This document shows, in pieces, positions 43,194-52,215 of a stretch of DNA of 64,000 nucleotides; position 1 is the stretch's first letter, and each line of letters opens with the position of its first letter. Origin of the DNA: CAVQCJ01 sp963711005 (GTDB lineage Bacteria; Actinomycetota; Actinomycetes; Prado026). The stretch covers positions 372,001 through 436,000 of the forward strand of contig CAVQCJ010000002.1 in the NCBI GenBank assembly GCA_963711005.1, given 5' to 3'. The position numbers and the translations under genes are program-made. The notes below the pieces were generated by a model, which did no database searches, was not told where the DNA came from, and worked only from the letters and a program-made list of their open reading frames with translations.

Positions 43194-44783
43194 CTACGCC
43201 GACTCGAAGTACCCGGTCAGACCGTGCTGGGTGGCGAACAGTGTCGCGGCCGCCCGGCTGGAGACGCCGAGCTTGGCGTAGATGTGCTCGACGTGGTTCG
43301 ACGCGGTCTTCGGCGCCATCCCGAGCTCACGAGCGACCTGCTTGTTGGACTGCCCGCGTGCCACCAGCGTGAGCACCTCGACCTCGCGTGCGGTGAGGCC
43401 GCGCGGCCACTCCCGCCGGGCCGGCGCCCGCTGACCGGCGGCGGTGAGCACGGCGTTGACGGAGTCCCCGTCCAGGCGCCCGGCCCGGGCCTCGGCCTGG
43501 ATCCGGCGCGCCGCCTCGGCGCCGGCCAACGCCGGCCGGTACGGCCGCGGCTCGGTCATCGCGTGGTAGGCGTCCGCAGCCGCGAGCAGCCGGTCGGACG
43601 GGCTGAGCGACGCGGCCGTGAGGCCGCGCGGGTAGCCGGACCCGTCGAGCCGCTCGTGGTGCCGGGACGCGATCTCGCGGCTGCGGCCGAGCGCGGATAC
43701 CCGGGCGAGCATGCGGTCGGTGAGGTACGGGTGCAGCCGGACCCGCTCGACGTCGGCCTCCTTCAGCGGCGCCGGCCGGTCCCAGATGCCGTTGGACACC
43801 CCGAGCCGTCCGAGGTCGTGGACGAGCGCGGCCCGCCGCAGCACGGCGACCTCGTCGTCCGGCAGCCCGGACCCGCGGGCGGCGGCGGCGACCAGGTTGG
43901 CCACGCCCCTCGAGTGCCCGGCGAGATGCGGCGACTTGATGTCGACGAGGTCGGCCATGGCCTCGAGCACCTCGTCGAGCTCGGCGCCGGACACGCGCCG
44001 GGACAGCCCCGGCTCGGCGGCGAGGACGGCGTCCCACCCGGCCGCCTCGTCGAGGCCGTCGAGGATCTGCTCCGCGTGCTCGAAGAACAGGTCGGCGAGC
44101 CCGGTGTCGAGCTGCGTGCCGCGCCGCTTGCGGACGATCGCGCGCGCGCCCTCGACCCCGCGACGACGGTTGTAGACCTCCGCCATCGCAGCCAGCGGGA
44201 CGAGCCGGGCGGGCAGGCCGATCTGGTCGCCGCGCAGGTGCTGCGGGCAGCCCTTGCCGTCCCACTGCTCGTACGCCTGGTAGATGGCGGTGCTGACGGT
44301 CTCGTCCAGGCCGATGCGGGTGGCGAACTGCGACCCCAGCGTGCAGTGCGTGGTGAGGAACTCCTCCGCGCGCCGCTGTCCCACCACCGGCACCTGGACG
44401 ACGCGCTTGGCCCGCTCGATGCCGGTGCCGTGCGAGCCCACCCGGCGCAGCAGCCAAGCGAGGGTCTGGACGGTGCTCATGTCCAGCAGCTCCCAGCCGT
44501 CCCCCTTGAAGCTGATGTCGTCGCCAAACCAGGTGGCCTGCTCGGCGGCGTCCGCGTGGCAGTACGAGTTGGCCAGCAGGCCGAGGTAGAAGGTCGCCTC
44601 GCGGTCGGCCTCGTCGGCGCCGGCGAGGTCGGCCAGCCGCAGCGCGATGACGGTCTGCCGCATGCAGTGGTCCATCGGCTGGCCAAGCCCGAGGTCGGCG
44701 GCGTACGAGAGGGTGGCCACCAGCTCCGCGATCGGCACGCTGGTGGTCGCCGTCTGGGCCGGCCGGCCCGGCCGAACCGCCAT
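43194..44783 (-). CDS. HD-domain / HD-GYP-like phosphohydrolase with LuxR DNA-binding domain
   Basis: A 529-residue protein. Residues about 20-250: a divergent HD-like helical domain (MDHCMRQTVIALRLADLAG, NSYCHADAAEQ). Residues about 290-430: an HD-GYP-like domain with LVHDLGRLGVSNGIWD, VRLHPYLTDRML, SRHHERLDGSGYPRGL and AAADAYHAMTEPRPYRPA, all expected metal ligands present. C-terminus: LuxR helix-turn-helix LTAREVEVLTLVARGQSNKQVARELG...SNHVEHIYAKLGV. HD-GYP domains cleave c-di-GMP; here ligand cleavage or binding may control DNA binding. ATG 44783 follows TACACT (44791-44796, minus) by seven bases. Confidence 0.85.
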   Translation of the reverse strand: MAVRPGRPAQTATTSVPIAELVATLSYAADLGLGQPMDHCMRQTVIALRLADLAGADEADREATFYLGLLANSYCHADAAEQATWFGDDISFKGDGWELLDMSTVQTLAWLLRRVGSHGTGIERAKRVVQVPVVGQRRAEEFLTTHCTLGSQFATRIGLDETVSTAIYQAYEQWDGKGCPQHLRGDQIGLPARLVPLAAMAEVYNRRRGVEGARAIVRKRRGTQLDTGLADLFFEHAEQILDGLDEAAGWDAVLAAEPGLSRRVSGAELDEVLEAMADLVDIKSPHLAGHSRGVANLVAAAARGSGLPDDEVAVLRRAALVHDLGRLGVSNGIWDRPAPLKEADVERVRLHPYLTDRMLARVSALGRSREIASRHHERLDGSGYPRGLTAASLSPSDRLLAAADAYHAMTEPRPYRPALAGAEAARRIQAEARAGRLDGDSVNAVLTAAGQRAPARREWPRGLTAREVEVLTLVARGQSNKQVARELGMAPKTASNHVEHIYAKLGVSSRAAATLFATQHGLTGYFESA

Positions 44784-44896
44784 GCGCGGCAGTGTAGGAG
44801 CGGTGGAGCGGACCTGGCACGGGCCGGCCGGACTCCGCCCCGCCGTCACCGCGTCGGGTCTGACCCCGGGGCGGTGCGAGGCCCTACGCTCGGGGC

Positions 44897-45175
44897 GTGG
44901 ACGCGTACGAGGTCAGCCTGCGGGTGGCCTTCCAGCCGGCGCTGACCATCGCCAAGCAGCAGCGCGCGATGGAGTGCCTGGAGGCGCTGGCGCCCCGGCT
45001 GCTCGAGGTGACCAACTCCCTGTGCCTGCTCCGCGTCGTGGTACCGGCACCGGACTCCGAGGCCGCCCGCAACGACGCGGAGTTCGCGGTCGCCCGGGCC
45101 CTGTCCACGGCGGGACACACGATGATCACGGCGCCGATCAAGACGGAGTCGGTGCGCCTGACCTCGAACGGGTAG
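44897..45175 (+). CDS. Small conserved-looking hypothetical protein
   Basis: A 92-residue soluble protein, unrecognised. It reads as a compact alpha/beta domain: strand VSLRVAFQP, helix TIAKQQRAMECLEALAPRLLEV, strands LCLLRVVVPA and a helix AEFAVARALSTAG, ending with a strand pair HTMITAPIKTESVRL. GTG 44897 lies six bases after TACGCT (44885-44890), a strong leaderless signature that supports a real gene. The 3-prime end overlaps the convergent cyclase gene by 38 bp. Confidence 0.65.
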   Translation: MDAYEVSLRVAFQPALTIAKQQRAMECLEALAPRLLEVTNSLCLLRVVVPAPDSEAARNDAEFAVARALSTAGHTMITAPIKTESVRLTSNG

Positions 45176-48100
45176 CCGCATCCAGCTGCTCGACCAGGCC
45201 GGCGGCGCCGAGCCCTGCCAGCGTGGCCCGGGCGCGCTCCAGGTGCTCGGGGGGTATCCCGCCCGACGGCAGCACCCACGCCGCGGCGATCGTCGCGCGG
45301 GCGTGGTCCAGCGGGAGGTCCAGGCGAACCCACCCGTCCAGGGCGGCTGCCACTGCATCGGCGCCGGACCCCGGGTCGTCGACGGGCACCGCAGCGAGGG
45401 CCCTACCGGTTCTGCGGACGAGTTCGTACCACTGACCGCGCAGGGCCGCCGTGTCGTGCAGCACCGCGTCGATCGAGGCAGGGTCGTGCTCGGCGGCCGC
45501 CGCCTGCACGGCCATCCAGGCGGAGTTGCCCGCGTTGCCGCCCGACGGCTCGATCCGCACCCCCGCCAGGGCGTCGACCAGCGCCCCCGCCGAGTCCCCC
45601 GCCGAGAGCCGGACGACGGCGTTCGAGCGCAGGTACCACGAGTGCATCTGGACCGAGTCCCACCGGTCCTGGACCGGCTCGAGGGTCTCGATCAGCGCCC
45701 GGGCGTCCGCGGCCCGGCCGCGCATCGCGGCGAGCATCGCCCTGGTGACGACCAGGCCGTCCTCCTGCTCCCTGCCCGGCATGGCCTCGGCCTCGTCGAG
45801 CGCGCGGTCCGCAACGTCCCATACACCGACGTCCGCAGCCGCCTCGGCGCCGTTCGCGAGGTTGAGCCAGCGCAGCGGCCGGATACCCGCCTTGAACGAG
45901 ATGTCGGCGGCCAGCAAGAAGGCCTCCATGGCACCCCGCGGGTCGTCCTCGCTGAGCAGGATGCCCAGCGCCATCCGGGCCCGGGCCACCTCGAAGGCGC
46001 TCCCCGTCTGCGCGGCCACGTCGATCACGCCGCGGGCGAGCAGCGCGGCCTCCCAGTGGCGCCCCGCGTTGAACAGAGCCCAGGATCGGGCGCCCGCGGC
46101 GGCCCGCAGCGCGTCGTAGGCGCCGCTCTCCTCGGCCAGCTCCATCGCCTGCTCGGACCAGGTCAGCGCGGACTGCGTCTCGCCCGCATGCGACGAGCGG
46201 TCGGCCAGCAGGGCCGCCATCAGTGCTGCGGCCGGTCCACGTCGCCCGCGCATGACCTCCGCCGTCGCGTCCACGACCTCGTCGAAGTCCGCGACCTGGG
46301 CGCGGCCCACGAACGGCCGGACGGCCTCGGCGACGAACCGGCCCAGCGCATCCGGGTCGCCGGAGGCCCGGTACGCCGGGACCGCGTCGGCAGCCAATGT
46401 GGCCCCCTTGGCCAGGTCACCGGCGAAGAAAGCGGCCTGCGCGGCGAGCCGGAGCAGGCCGGCGCGGTCGGCCGCGTCGACGGCCAGCGGCAGCGACAGC
46501 TCGGCGTACGCGAGGGCTTGCTCCGGAGAGCCCAGCGACTGCGCGCGCTCGGCCGCGCGGGTCAGCCAGGTCCGCGCCTGGGCCGCGACGTCCTCGGCTC
46601 CGGGGGCGCCGGGCTCGGCCTTGTACGCCTCCAGGTAGTGGCTGGCGACGACGCCCGACATCTCGACGTCCTCGAGACCCTCGAAGAACCGGGCCGCGGC
46701 CAGGTGCTTGGCCCGGCGAACCGGCTTGGACAGCGTCGAGTACGCGACCTCGCGGATGACGCCCTGCATGAAGCCGTACTGACCGCGCTCCGGCGAGCGC
46801 GGGTCGACGTCCTGGGCGAGCAGCTCCTTGCGGGTCAGTGCGCGCAGTCGCGGCTCGAGCTCGTCCGGGTCGCGGCCGCCGACCGCGGCGAGCGAACGGA
46901 TCGTGAAGTGCTGCCCGACCACCGCGGCGTCCTGCAGCAACGACCGTTCGTCCTCGGGCAGGCCGTCCATCCGCGCGGCCACCAGCGCATGCAGTGTCTC
47001 GGGGATGTCCAGCTCGCCGGCGAGGTCGGCGACGACGCGGTACGCCTCGCCGACCTGCTCGAGCACACCGCGGTCGGCCAGCATCCGCACCGTCTCGACC
47101 GCGTACAGCGGCACTCCCTCGGACCGCTCGACGAGGCGCGCGAGCCCGTCGTCCGGCAGCCCGTGCACGTAGCCGGTGACGAGCTGTCCGACCGTTGGGT
47201 CGGGCAGCGGGCCCAGGTGCAGGCTGGTGACGTTGCCCAGCCCGGTGCCCCAGGTCGGGCGTCGCTCCAGCAGCTCGGGGCGGGCCAGCGCGACCACGAG
47301 GATCGGGGCGCTGCGCGACCACTCGAGCAACGACTCGATGAAGTCGAGCAGGCCGGGGTCGGCCCAGTGCAGGTCCTCGAAGACGAGCACGGTCGTCCCG
47401 CGGTCGGCGACGCGTTCGATGTACCGCCGCCAGGCGCCGAAGAGCTCCTCGCGGTCGCCCATCGGGGCCGAGGCCAGGCCCAGCAGATGGCCCAGGCGCG
47501 GCTCCATCCAGCGCCGCTCGTCCTCGTCCGGGACGAGGTCCGCGAGCGACTCCGCGAGCCGGGCGCGCGCGGTCTCGGCGTCCTCGCTCTCCTTGATCCC
47601 GGCCCGGCGGCGGACCATCTCCCCGAACGCGTAGAAGGTGATGCCCTCGCCGTAGGAGGGGCAGCGGCCCTGGTGCCAGTAGATGTCCTCGGTCAGCCCG
47701 TCGACGTACTTCTGCAGCTCCCAGACCAGGCGCGACTTGCCGATCCCGGCGACCCCGGACACGTGCACGAGCCGGGGCCGCGGCTCGCGGCCGGTGGCGA
47801 GCAGCAGCTCCTTGACCAGCCGCAGGTCCTCGTCCCGGCCCACGAACGGCGGCTCCGGGGTCTTGCCGCGCATCGAGCCACCGCGCTCGGACATCACCCG
47901 GACCGCCCGCCAGGCCGGCACGGACTCGTGCTTGCCCTTGAGCATCAACGGCTCGACCGGCACGAACGCCACCGCGCGCGAGGCGGCCCGGTAGGTGCGC
48001 TCGCCGACGAGCACGGTGCCGGGCTCAGCGGCGCCCTGCAGCCGCGACGCGGTGTTGACCAGGTCACCGGTGACAAGGGCCTGGTCGACGGCGCCGATGC

Positions 48101-48629
48101 TGGCCGCGGCCTCGCCGGTGAGGACGGCGGCACGGGCTTGCAGCGGCAGGCCGAGCTCACGGCCCAGCGCGGCCACGTCCGGGACGATCTCCAGCGCGGC
48201 GCGGACGGCGCGCTCGGCGTCGTCCTCGTGCGCGAGCGGCGTGCCCCAGACCGCCATCACCGCGTCGCCGATGTACTTCTCGACGATGCCGCCATGGCAC
48301 TGCACGGCGTCGGCGGCGAGGTCGAAGTACCGGCTCAGGACGGTGCGGACATCCTCGGCGTCGCGGTCCTCGGCGAACCCGGTGAACCCGACGAGGTCGA
48401 CGAACAGCACCGAGACGAGCCGCCGCTCGGTGTACGGCGCGGCGGGCACCACCGGCGCCGCACCGGGGACGGCCCCGGCCACCAGCGGGGTGCCGCACTC
48501 GCCGCAGAACTTGCTGGTCGGCGGGTTCTCGGTGCCACAGACCGCGCACACCAGCACCAGCGCGGAGCCGCACTCTGTGCAGAACTTCCGACCGGCCTCG
48601 TTGACCGTCCCGCACTGCGCGCAGGTCAT
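45138..48629 (-). CDS. Adenylate cyclase fused to AAA/TPR regulator, with zinc ribbons
   Basis: A 1163-residue protein. Residues 1-50: two zinc ribbons (CAQCGTVN...CTECG; CAVCGTEN...CGECG). Residues about 68-240: class III nucleotide cyclase with both metal Asp (LFVDLVGFTGF; KYIGDAVMAVWG), adenine-selecting Lys/Asp positions and the transition-state Asn/Arg (GDLVNTASRL), so an active adenylyl cyclase is predicted. Residues about 265-560: P-loop ATPase (SGVAGIGKSRLVWEL; VLVFEDLHWADP). The rest is Ala-rich TPR-like helices. Layout matches the mycobacterial cyclase-LuxR family but without a terminal HTH. Start overlaps the FAD-protein stop by four bases. Confidence 0.9.
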   Translation of the reverse strand: MTCAQCGTVNEAGRKFCTECGSALVLVCAVCGTENPPTSKFCGECGTPLVAGAVPGAAPVVPAAPYTERRLVSVLFVDLVGFTGFAEDRDAEDVRTVLSRYFDLAADAVQCHGGIVEKYIGDAVMAVWGTPLAHEDDAERAVRAALEIVPDVAALGRELGLPLQARAAVLTGEAAASIGAVDQALVTGDLVNTASRLQGAAEPGTVLVGERTYRAASRAVAFVPVEPLMLKGKHESVPAWRAVRVMSERGGSMRGKTPEPPFVGRDEDLRLVKELLLATGREPRPRLVHVSGVAGIGKSRLVWELQKYVDGLTEDIYWHQGRCPSYGEGITFYAFGEMVRRRAGIKESEDAETARARLAESLADLVPDEDERRWMEPRLGHLLGLASAPMGDREELFGAWRRYIERVADRGTTVLVFEDLHWADPGLLDFIESLLEWSRSAPILVVALARPELLERRPTWGTGLGNVTSLHLGPLPDPTVGQLVTGYVHGLPDDGLARLVERSEGVPLYAVETVRMLADRGVLEQVGEAYRVVADLAGELDIPETLHALVAARMDGLPEDERSLLQDAAVVGQHFTIRSLAAVGGRDPDELEPRLRALTRKELLAQDVDPRSPERGQYGFMQGVIREVAYSTLSKPVRRAKHLAAARFFEGLEDVEMSGVVASHYLEAYKAEPGAPGAEDVAAQARTWLTRAAERAQSLGSPEQALAYAELSLPLAVDAADRAGLLRLAAQAAFFAGDLAKGATLAADAVPAYRASGDPDALGRFVAEAVRPFVGRAQVADFDEVVDATAEVMRGRRGPAAALMAALLADRSSHAGETQSALTWSEQAMELAEESGAYDALRAAAGARSWALFNAGRHWEAALLARGVIDVAAQTGSAFEVARARMALGILLSEDDPRGAMEAFLLAADISFKAGIRPLRWLNLANGAEAAADVGVWDVADRALDEAEAMPGREQEDGLVVTRAMLAAMRGRAADARALIETLEPVQDRWDSVQMHSWYLRSNAVVRLSAGDSAGALVDALAGVRIEPSGGNAGNSAWMAVQAAAAEHDPASIDAVLHDTAALRGQWYELVRRTGRALAAVPVDDPGSGADAVAAALDGWVRLDLPLDHARATIAAAWVLPSGGIPPEHLERARATLAGLGAAGLVEQLDAATRSRSGAPTPS

Positions 48630-49822
48630 GTCGCTACCCAGGACTCCACCCGGCCGCGACCCGGGCGGCCGCCGGCCGCCGCACCACCGCCGTCGTCTGC
48701 GATCGAGGCACCGATCGCTGCGCCGATCGCCTTGGCCTCGATGCCGATCTCGCGCAGCAGACCGGCGAGCAGGATCTCGATCCCGGCGAAGTACAGGTCC
48801 GGCGCCTGCGGGAGCGTCCGGGCGCCGTGCACGAGCGGAACGCCTCCCTCGTCCAGCACGCCCAGATGGCCGACGACGCCTTCGAGCCCGGGCCGGAAGC
48901 CGGTCGCGGCGACCACCGCGTCGACCTCGAGCGACGTGCCGTCGGCCAGCCGGACCGAGCCGTCCGGCTCGATCGCCTCGACCGGGGCGACCACGCGGAT
49001 GCCGCCGGCTCGCACCGCGGCCACGAAACCATGGTCGAGGATCGGCACGGTCCGGGTGCGCAGGAACTGGCTGAACCCGTCGCCGGGCGGCGCCGGCAGC
49101 CCGTACGAGGACAGGTCGGGCACGCTGAGGCGGCGGAGCACGTCGGCGATCGGGTTCATCACGCGCTCCGGCACCCGGCGCAACGCGATCCCGAGCAGCT
49201 GCGACGGGACCCCGAGGGTGTCGCGTCGGACGATGTTCGGCGGCGTGCGCACCGACAGCGTGACGGCCACGCCGGCCGTGACCAGGTCGACCGCGATCTC
49301 GGCCGCGGAGTTCCCGGCGCCGACCACGAGGACGCGCCCACCGGTGTAAGGCGCGGGGTTGGCGTAGGCCGAGGAGTGGATGACCGGGAGTGTGGTGGCG
49401 CCCGCCCAGTCGGGCAGGTACGGCTGGCTGCTGTAGCTGGTGGCGAGCACGACCACCGGGGCACGGCGGTCCCCGATCGACGTGTGCACGACCCAGCCGT
49501 CGCCCTCCGGGTCACGGTCGATCCGGGTGACCCCGACCCCGAGCTCGGGGCGCACACCGGCCCGGTCCGCGTAGTCGTGCAGGTAGCGGACGACGTCGTC
49601 GCGGGCGACCCACCGGCCGTACTCCCGGGGGATCGGGGCGCCCGGAAGGCCGGACAGCCAGCGGATCGTGTGCAGGTGCAGGCTGTCGTACCGGCCGGCC
49701 CAGGCCGACCCGACCACGTCCGCACGGTCGACGACGGTGCACGGGATTCCGCCGCGTTGCAGCGTGGCCGCGACGGCCAGCCCGGCCGCCCCGGCCCCGA
49801 CGACGAGAGGTTGGCCGGTCAC
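48626..49822 (-). CDS. FAD/NAD(P)-dependent flavin monooxygenase-like protein
   Basis: A 398-residue protein with two dinucleotide-binding motifs: VVGAGAAGLAVAATLQRGG at the N-terminus (FAD) and VLVVGAGNSAAEIAVDLVTAG about residue 165 (NADPH). The region WAGRYDSLHLHT and the VVAATGFRPGL motif near the C-terminus match the flavin-containing/YUCCA-like monooxygenase group, which hydroxylates small soft nucleophiles or acts as a Baeyer-Villiger-type enzyme. ATG 49822 overlaps the LLM gene stop by four bases, and its own stop overlaps the cyclase start. Confidence 0.87.
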   Translation of the reverse strand: MTGQPLVVGAGAAGLAVAATLQRGGIPCTVVDRADVVGSAWAGRYDSLHLHTIRWLSGLPGAPIPREYGRWVARDDVVRYLHDYADRAGVRPELGVGVTRIDRDPEGDGWVVHTSIGDRRAPVVVLATSYSSQPYLPDWAGATTLPVIHSSAYANPAPYTGGRVLVVGAGNSAAEIAVDLVTAGVAVTLSVRTPPNIVRRDTLGVPSQLLGIALRRVPERVMNPIADVLRRLSVPDLSSYGLPAPPGDGFSQFLRTRTVPILDHGFVAAVRAGGIRVVAPVEAIEPDGSVRLADGTSLEVDAVVAATGFRPGLEGVVGHLGVLDEGGVPLVHGARTLPQAPDLYFAGIEILLAGLLREIGIEAKAIGAAIGASIADDGGGAAAGGRPGRGRVESWVAT

Positions 49823-50868
49823 GGCTGCAGGCTACGCCGAGCGAGCTCCTCGTTGACCACAGGAGCGACCTTCGTCCCGAACAGCTCGATCGAGCGCAGC
49901 ACGCGGTCGTGCGGCATCGCGCCGAGGCTGCTCTGCATGAGGAACCGCTGATGCCCGAAGATCTCGTGCTGGAACAGGATCTTCTCGGCGACCTGCTCGG
50001 GGCTGCCGGCCAGCACGGCCCCGCGCTTGGCCAGCGACGTGTCGTACCCGGACCGCGTCACCCGGCCGAACCCGCGCTCGAGCCCGATCCGGGTCATCAC
50101 CTCCGCGTACGGGCTGTAGAACTCGTCCGCCGCCTGCTGCGAGGTCTCCGCGACGTAGCCGTGCGAGTTGATGCTGACCGGCAGCCGGCTCGCGTCCTGG
50201 CCCGCGTGGCGGGCGGCTTCGCGGTACAGCGACACCAGGGGGCCGAACCGCTCCGGCGCGCCGCCGATGATGGCCAGTGCCATCGGCAGCCCGTGCTTCG
50301 CGGCGCGGACGACGGACTCGGGGTTGCCGCCCACCGCCACCCACACCGGGAGCGGGTTCTGCAGCGGGCGCGGGTACACGCCGCGGTCGTCGATCGGCGC
50401 TCGGTGCCGGCCCGACCAGGTGACCCGCTCGGACGCCCGGATCTTCAGCAGCAGCCCGAGCTTCTCGCTGAACAGCTCGTCGTAGTCGGCCAGGTCGTAG
50501 CCGAACAGCGGGAACGACTCGATGAACGAGCCGCGACCGGCCATGATCTCGGCCCGCCCGCCGCTGAGCAGGTCGAGCGTCGCGAACTGCTGGAAGACCC
50601 GGACCGGGTCGTCGGAGCTCAGCACGCTCACCGCGCCGGTGAGCCGGATGGTCGTCGTGTGCTCGGCACCGGCCGCCAGCACCACCGCGGGGGTCGAAGA
50701 GGCGTAGTCCGGGCGGTGGTGCTCGCCCACCCCGAACACCTTCAGGCCGACCTGGTCGGCGACCGTCATCTCCTCGACGAGGTCGCGCAGCCGCTGCGCC
50801 GGGCTGATCGTCGGCCCGCCGGCGGGGTCCGGCGCCACGTCCGCGAACGTGTACACACCCAGCTCCAT
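49819..50868 (-). CDS. LLM-class (luciferase-like) flavin-dependent oxidoreductase
   Basis: A 349-residue TIM-barrel monooxygenase of the bacterial-luciferase family: MELGVYTFADV, VFGVGEHHRPDYASS, IRLTGAVSVLSSDDPVRVFQQFATLDLLSGGRAEIMAGRGSF and PVWVAVGGNPESV, the typical FMN/F420-binding pattern. It needs reduced flavin or F420 from a partner. First gene of a three-gene overlapping operon with the FAD protein and adenylate cyclase. ATG 50868 is chosen because the conserved sequence begins there; a GGGGG run abuts it. Confidence 0.87.
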   Translation of the reverse strand: MELGVYTFADVAPDPAGGPTISPAQRLRDLVEEMTVADQVGLKVFGVGEHHRPDYASSTPAVVLAAGAEHTTTIRLTGAVSVLSSDDPVRVFQQFATLDLLSGGRAEIMAGRGSFIESFPLFGYDLADYDELFSEKLGLLLKIRASERVTWSGRHRAPIDDRGVYPRPLQNPLPVWVAVGGNPESVVRAAKHGLPMALAIIGGAPERFGPLVSLYREAARHAGQDASRLPVSINSHGYVAETSQQAADEFYSPYAEVMTRIGLERGFGRVTRSGYDTSLAKRGAVLAGSPEQVAEKILFQHEIFGHQRFLMQSSLGAMPHDRVLRSIELFGTKVAPVVNEELARRSLQP

Positions 50869-50939
50869 GCCCCCGCAACCTCGGGGCAGGGCCACCCCAT
50901 TCCGCGCCCGCCGGCCTCCCCTGCCCGTAGGTTCTAGGG

Positions 50940-52166
50940 GTGGACTTCGAGCCGAGCGCACGAGCCGTGGAGTACCTCGAGCGGCTGCAGGACTTCATGG
51001 ACGCCCAGGTCTACCCCGCCGAGCCGGTGTACGCCGAGCAGCGGGTCGCGCTGGCGGCCGCCGGCCGGCCGCACGACCTGCCGTCGGTGGTCGAGGAGCT
51101 CAAGGCCGAGGCCCGTTCGCGCGGCCTGTGGAACCTGTTCCTGCCCGACTCCGACGACCCGCCGCACGGCCTGTCGGTGCTCGACTACGCGCCGCTCGCC
51201 GAGCTGACCGGGCGGTCCCCGGAGATCGCCCCCGAGGCCCTGAACTGCGCGGCGCCCGACACCGGGAACATGGAGGTCCTGCACCTGTTCGGGACGCCGG
51301 AGCAGAAGGAGCGCTGGCTGGCGCCGCTGCTGGCCGGTGAGATCCGCTCGGGGTTCGCGATGACCGAGCCGGACGTCGCCAGCAGCGACGCCACGAACAT
51401 CGCCACCCGGATCGAGCGGGACGGCGACGAGTACGTCGTCAACGGCCGCAAGTGGTGGACGACGGGGTCGGCCGACCCGCGCTGCCGGATCCTCATCGTG
51501 ATGGGCAAGACCGACCCGGACGCGGACGCGCACCACCAGCAGTCGATGGTGCTGGTCCCGACGGACACCGCGGGGCTCGAGGTCGTGCGGTCGCTGCCGG
51601 TGTTCGGCTACCACGACCAGCACGGGCACGGCGAGCTGCGCTTCACCGACGTACGGGTGCCGGTGTCGAACCTGATCGGGACCGAAGGCTCGGGCTTCGC
51701 CATCGCGCAGGCACGGCTCGGTCCGGGGCGCATCCACCACTGCATGCGCTCGCTCGGCGTCGCGGAGCGCGCCCTGGACCTGATGTGCGAGCGGGCGCTG
51801 TCCCGGGTGGCGTTCGGGCAGCCGCTGGCGGGGCAGGGCGTCGTCCGCGAGTGGATCGCGCAGTCGCGGATCGCGATCGACCAGGCGCGGCTGCTCACGC
51901 TGAAGGCCGCCTGGCTGGTCGACCGCGGCGGCCCGAAGTCGGCCCGCGCCGAGATCGCCGCCATCAAGGTGGTCGCGCCGAACGTCGCGCTGGACGTCCT
52001 CGACCGCGCGATCCAGCTGTACGGCGGGGCCGGCGTCAGCGACGACGTACCGCTCGCGGCGATGTGGGCCGCCCTCCGCACCCTGCGCATCGCCGACGGA
52101 CCCGACGAGGTGCACCTGCGCGACGTCGCCCGCATCGAGCTCCGCAAACACCAAACCTACGGTTGA
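50940..52166 (+). CDS. Acyl-CoA dehydrogenase
   Basis: A 408-residue FAD-dependent dehydrogenase introducing the alpha-beta double bond in acyl-CoA. Motifs: GFAMTEPDVASSDATNIAT (FAD/substrate), NGRKWWTTGSADPRC, LGPGRIHHCMRSLGVAERALDLM, RVAFGQPL and the C-terminal QLYGGAGVSDDVPLAAMW. The N-terminal part is like the ACAD10/11-type group. GTG 50940 follows TAGGTT (50928-50933) by six bases: leaderless. It is divergent from the LLM gene. Confidence 0.92.
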   Translation: MDFEPSARAVEYLERLQDFMDAQVYPAEPVYAEQRVALAAAGRPHDLPSVVEELKAEARSRGLWNLFLPDSDDPPHGLSVLDYAPLAELTGRSPEIAPEALNCAAPDTGNMEVLHLFGTPEQKERWLAPLLAGEIRSGFAMTEPDVASSDATNIATRIERDGDEYVVNGRKWWTTGSADPRCRILIVMGKTDPDADAHHQQSMVLVPTDTAGLEVVRSLPVFGYHDQHGHGELRFTDVRVPVSNLIGTEGSGFAIAQARLGPGRIHHCMRSLGVAERALDLMCERALSRVAFGQPLAGQGVVREWIAQSRIAIDQARLLTLKAAWLVDRGGPKSARAEIAAIKVVAPNVALDVLDRAIQLYGGAGVSDDVPLAAMWAALRTLRIADGPDEVHLRDVARIELRKHQTYG

Positions 52167-52203
52167 GTACGCGAGTCTTGCCGCGCTACCCGACCGCAGG
52201 TTT
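52153..52203. terminator. Inverted repeat at the acyl-CoA dehydrogenase end
   Basis: AAACCTACGGT (52153-52163), the last coding bases, pairs with ACCGCAGGTTT (52193-52203) with one mismatch; the interior contains CGCG and GTA/TAC pairs that can extend the fold. The stop TGA is inside the loop. It sits between this gene (+) and the SnoaL-like gene ending at 52216 (-). The left arm resembles that of the hairpin at 40839. Confidence 0.5.
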
Positions 52204-52215
52204 CGGGAGTGGGGG

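Noticed and set aside
45243..49349. Very long open frame (over 1300 codons) on the plus strand, antisense to the cyclase and FAD-protein genes
   Set aside because: It is rich in Arg, Gly and Pro with no recognisable domain, as expected for the reverse frame of GC-rich coding DNA; the minus-strand genes carry complete catalytic motifs.
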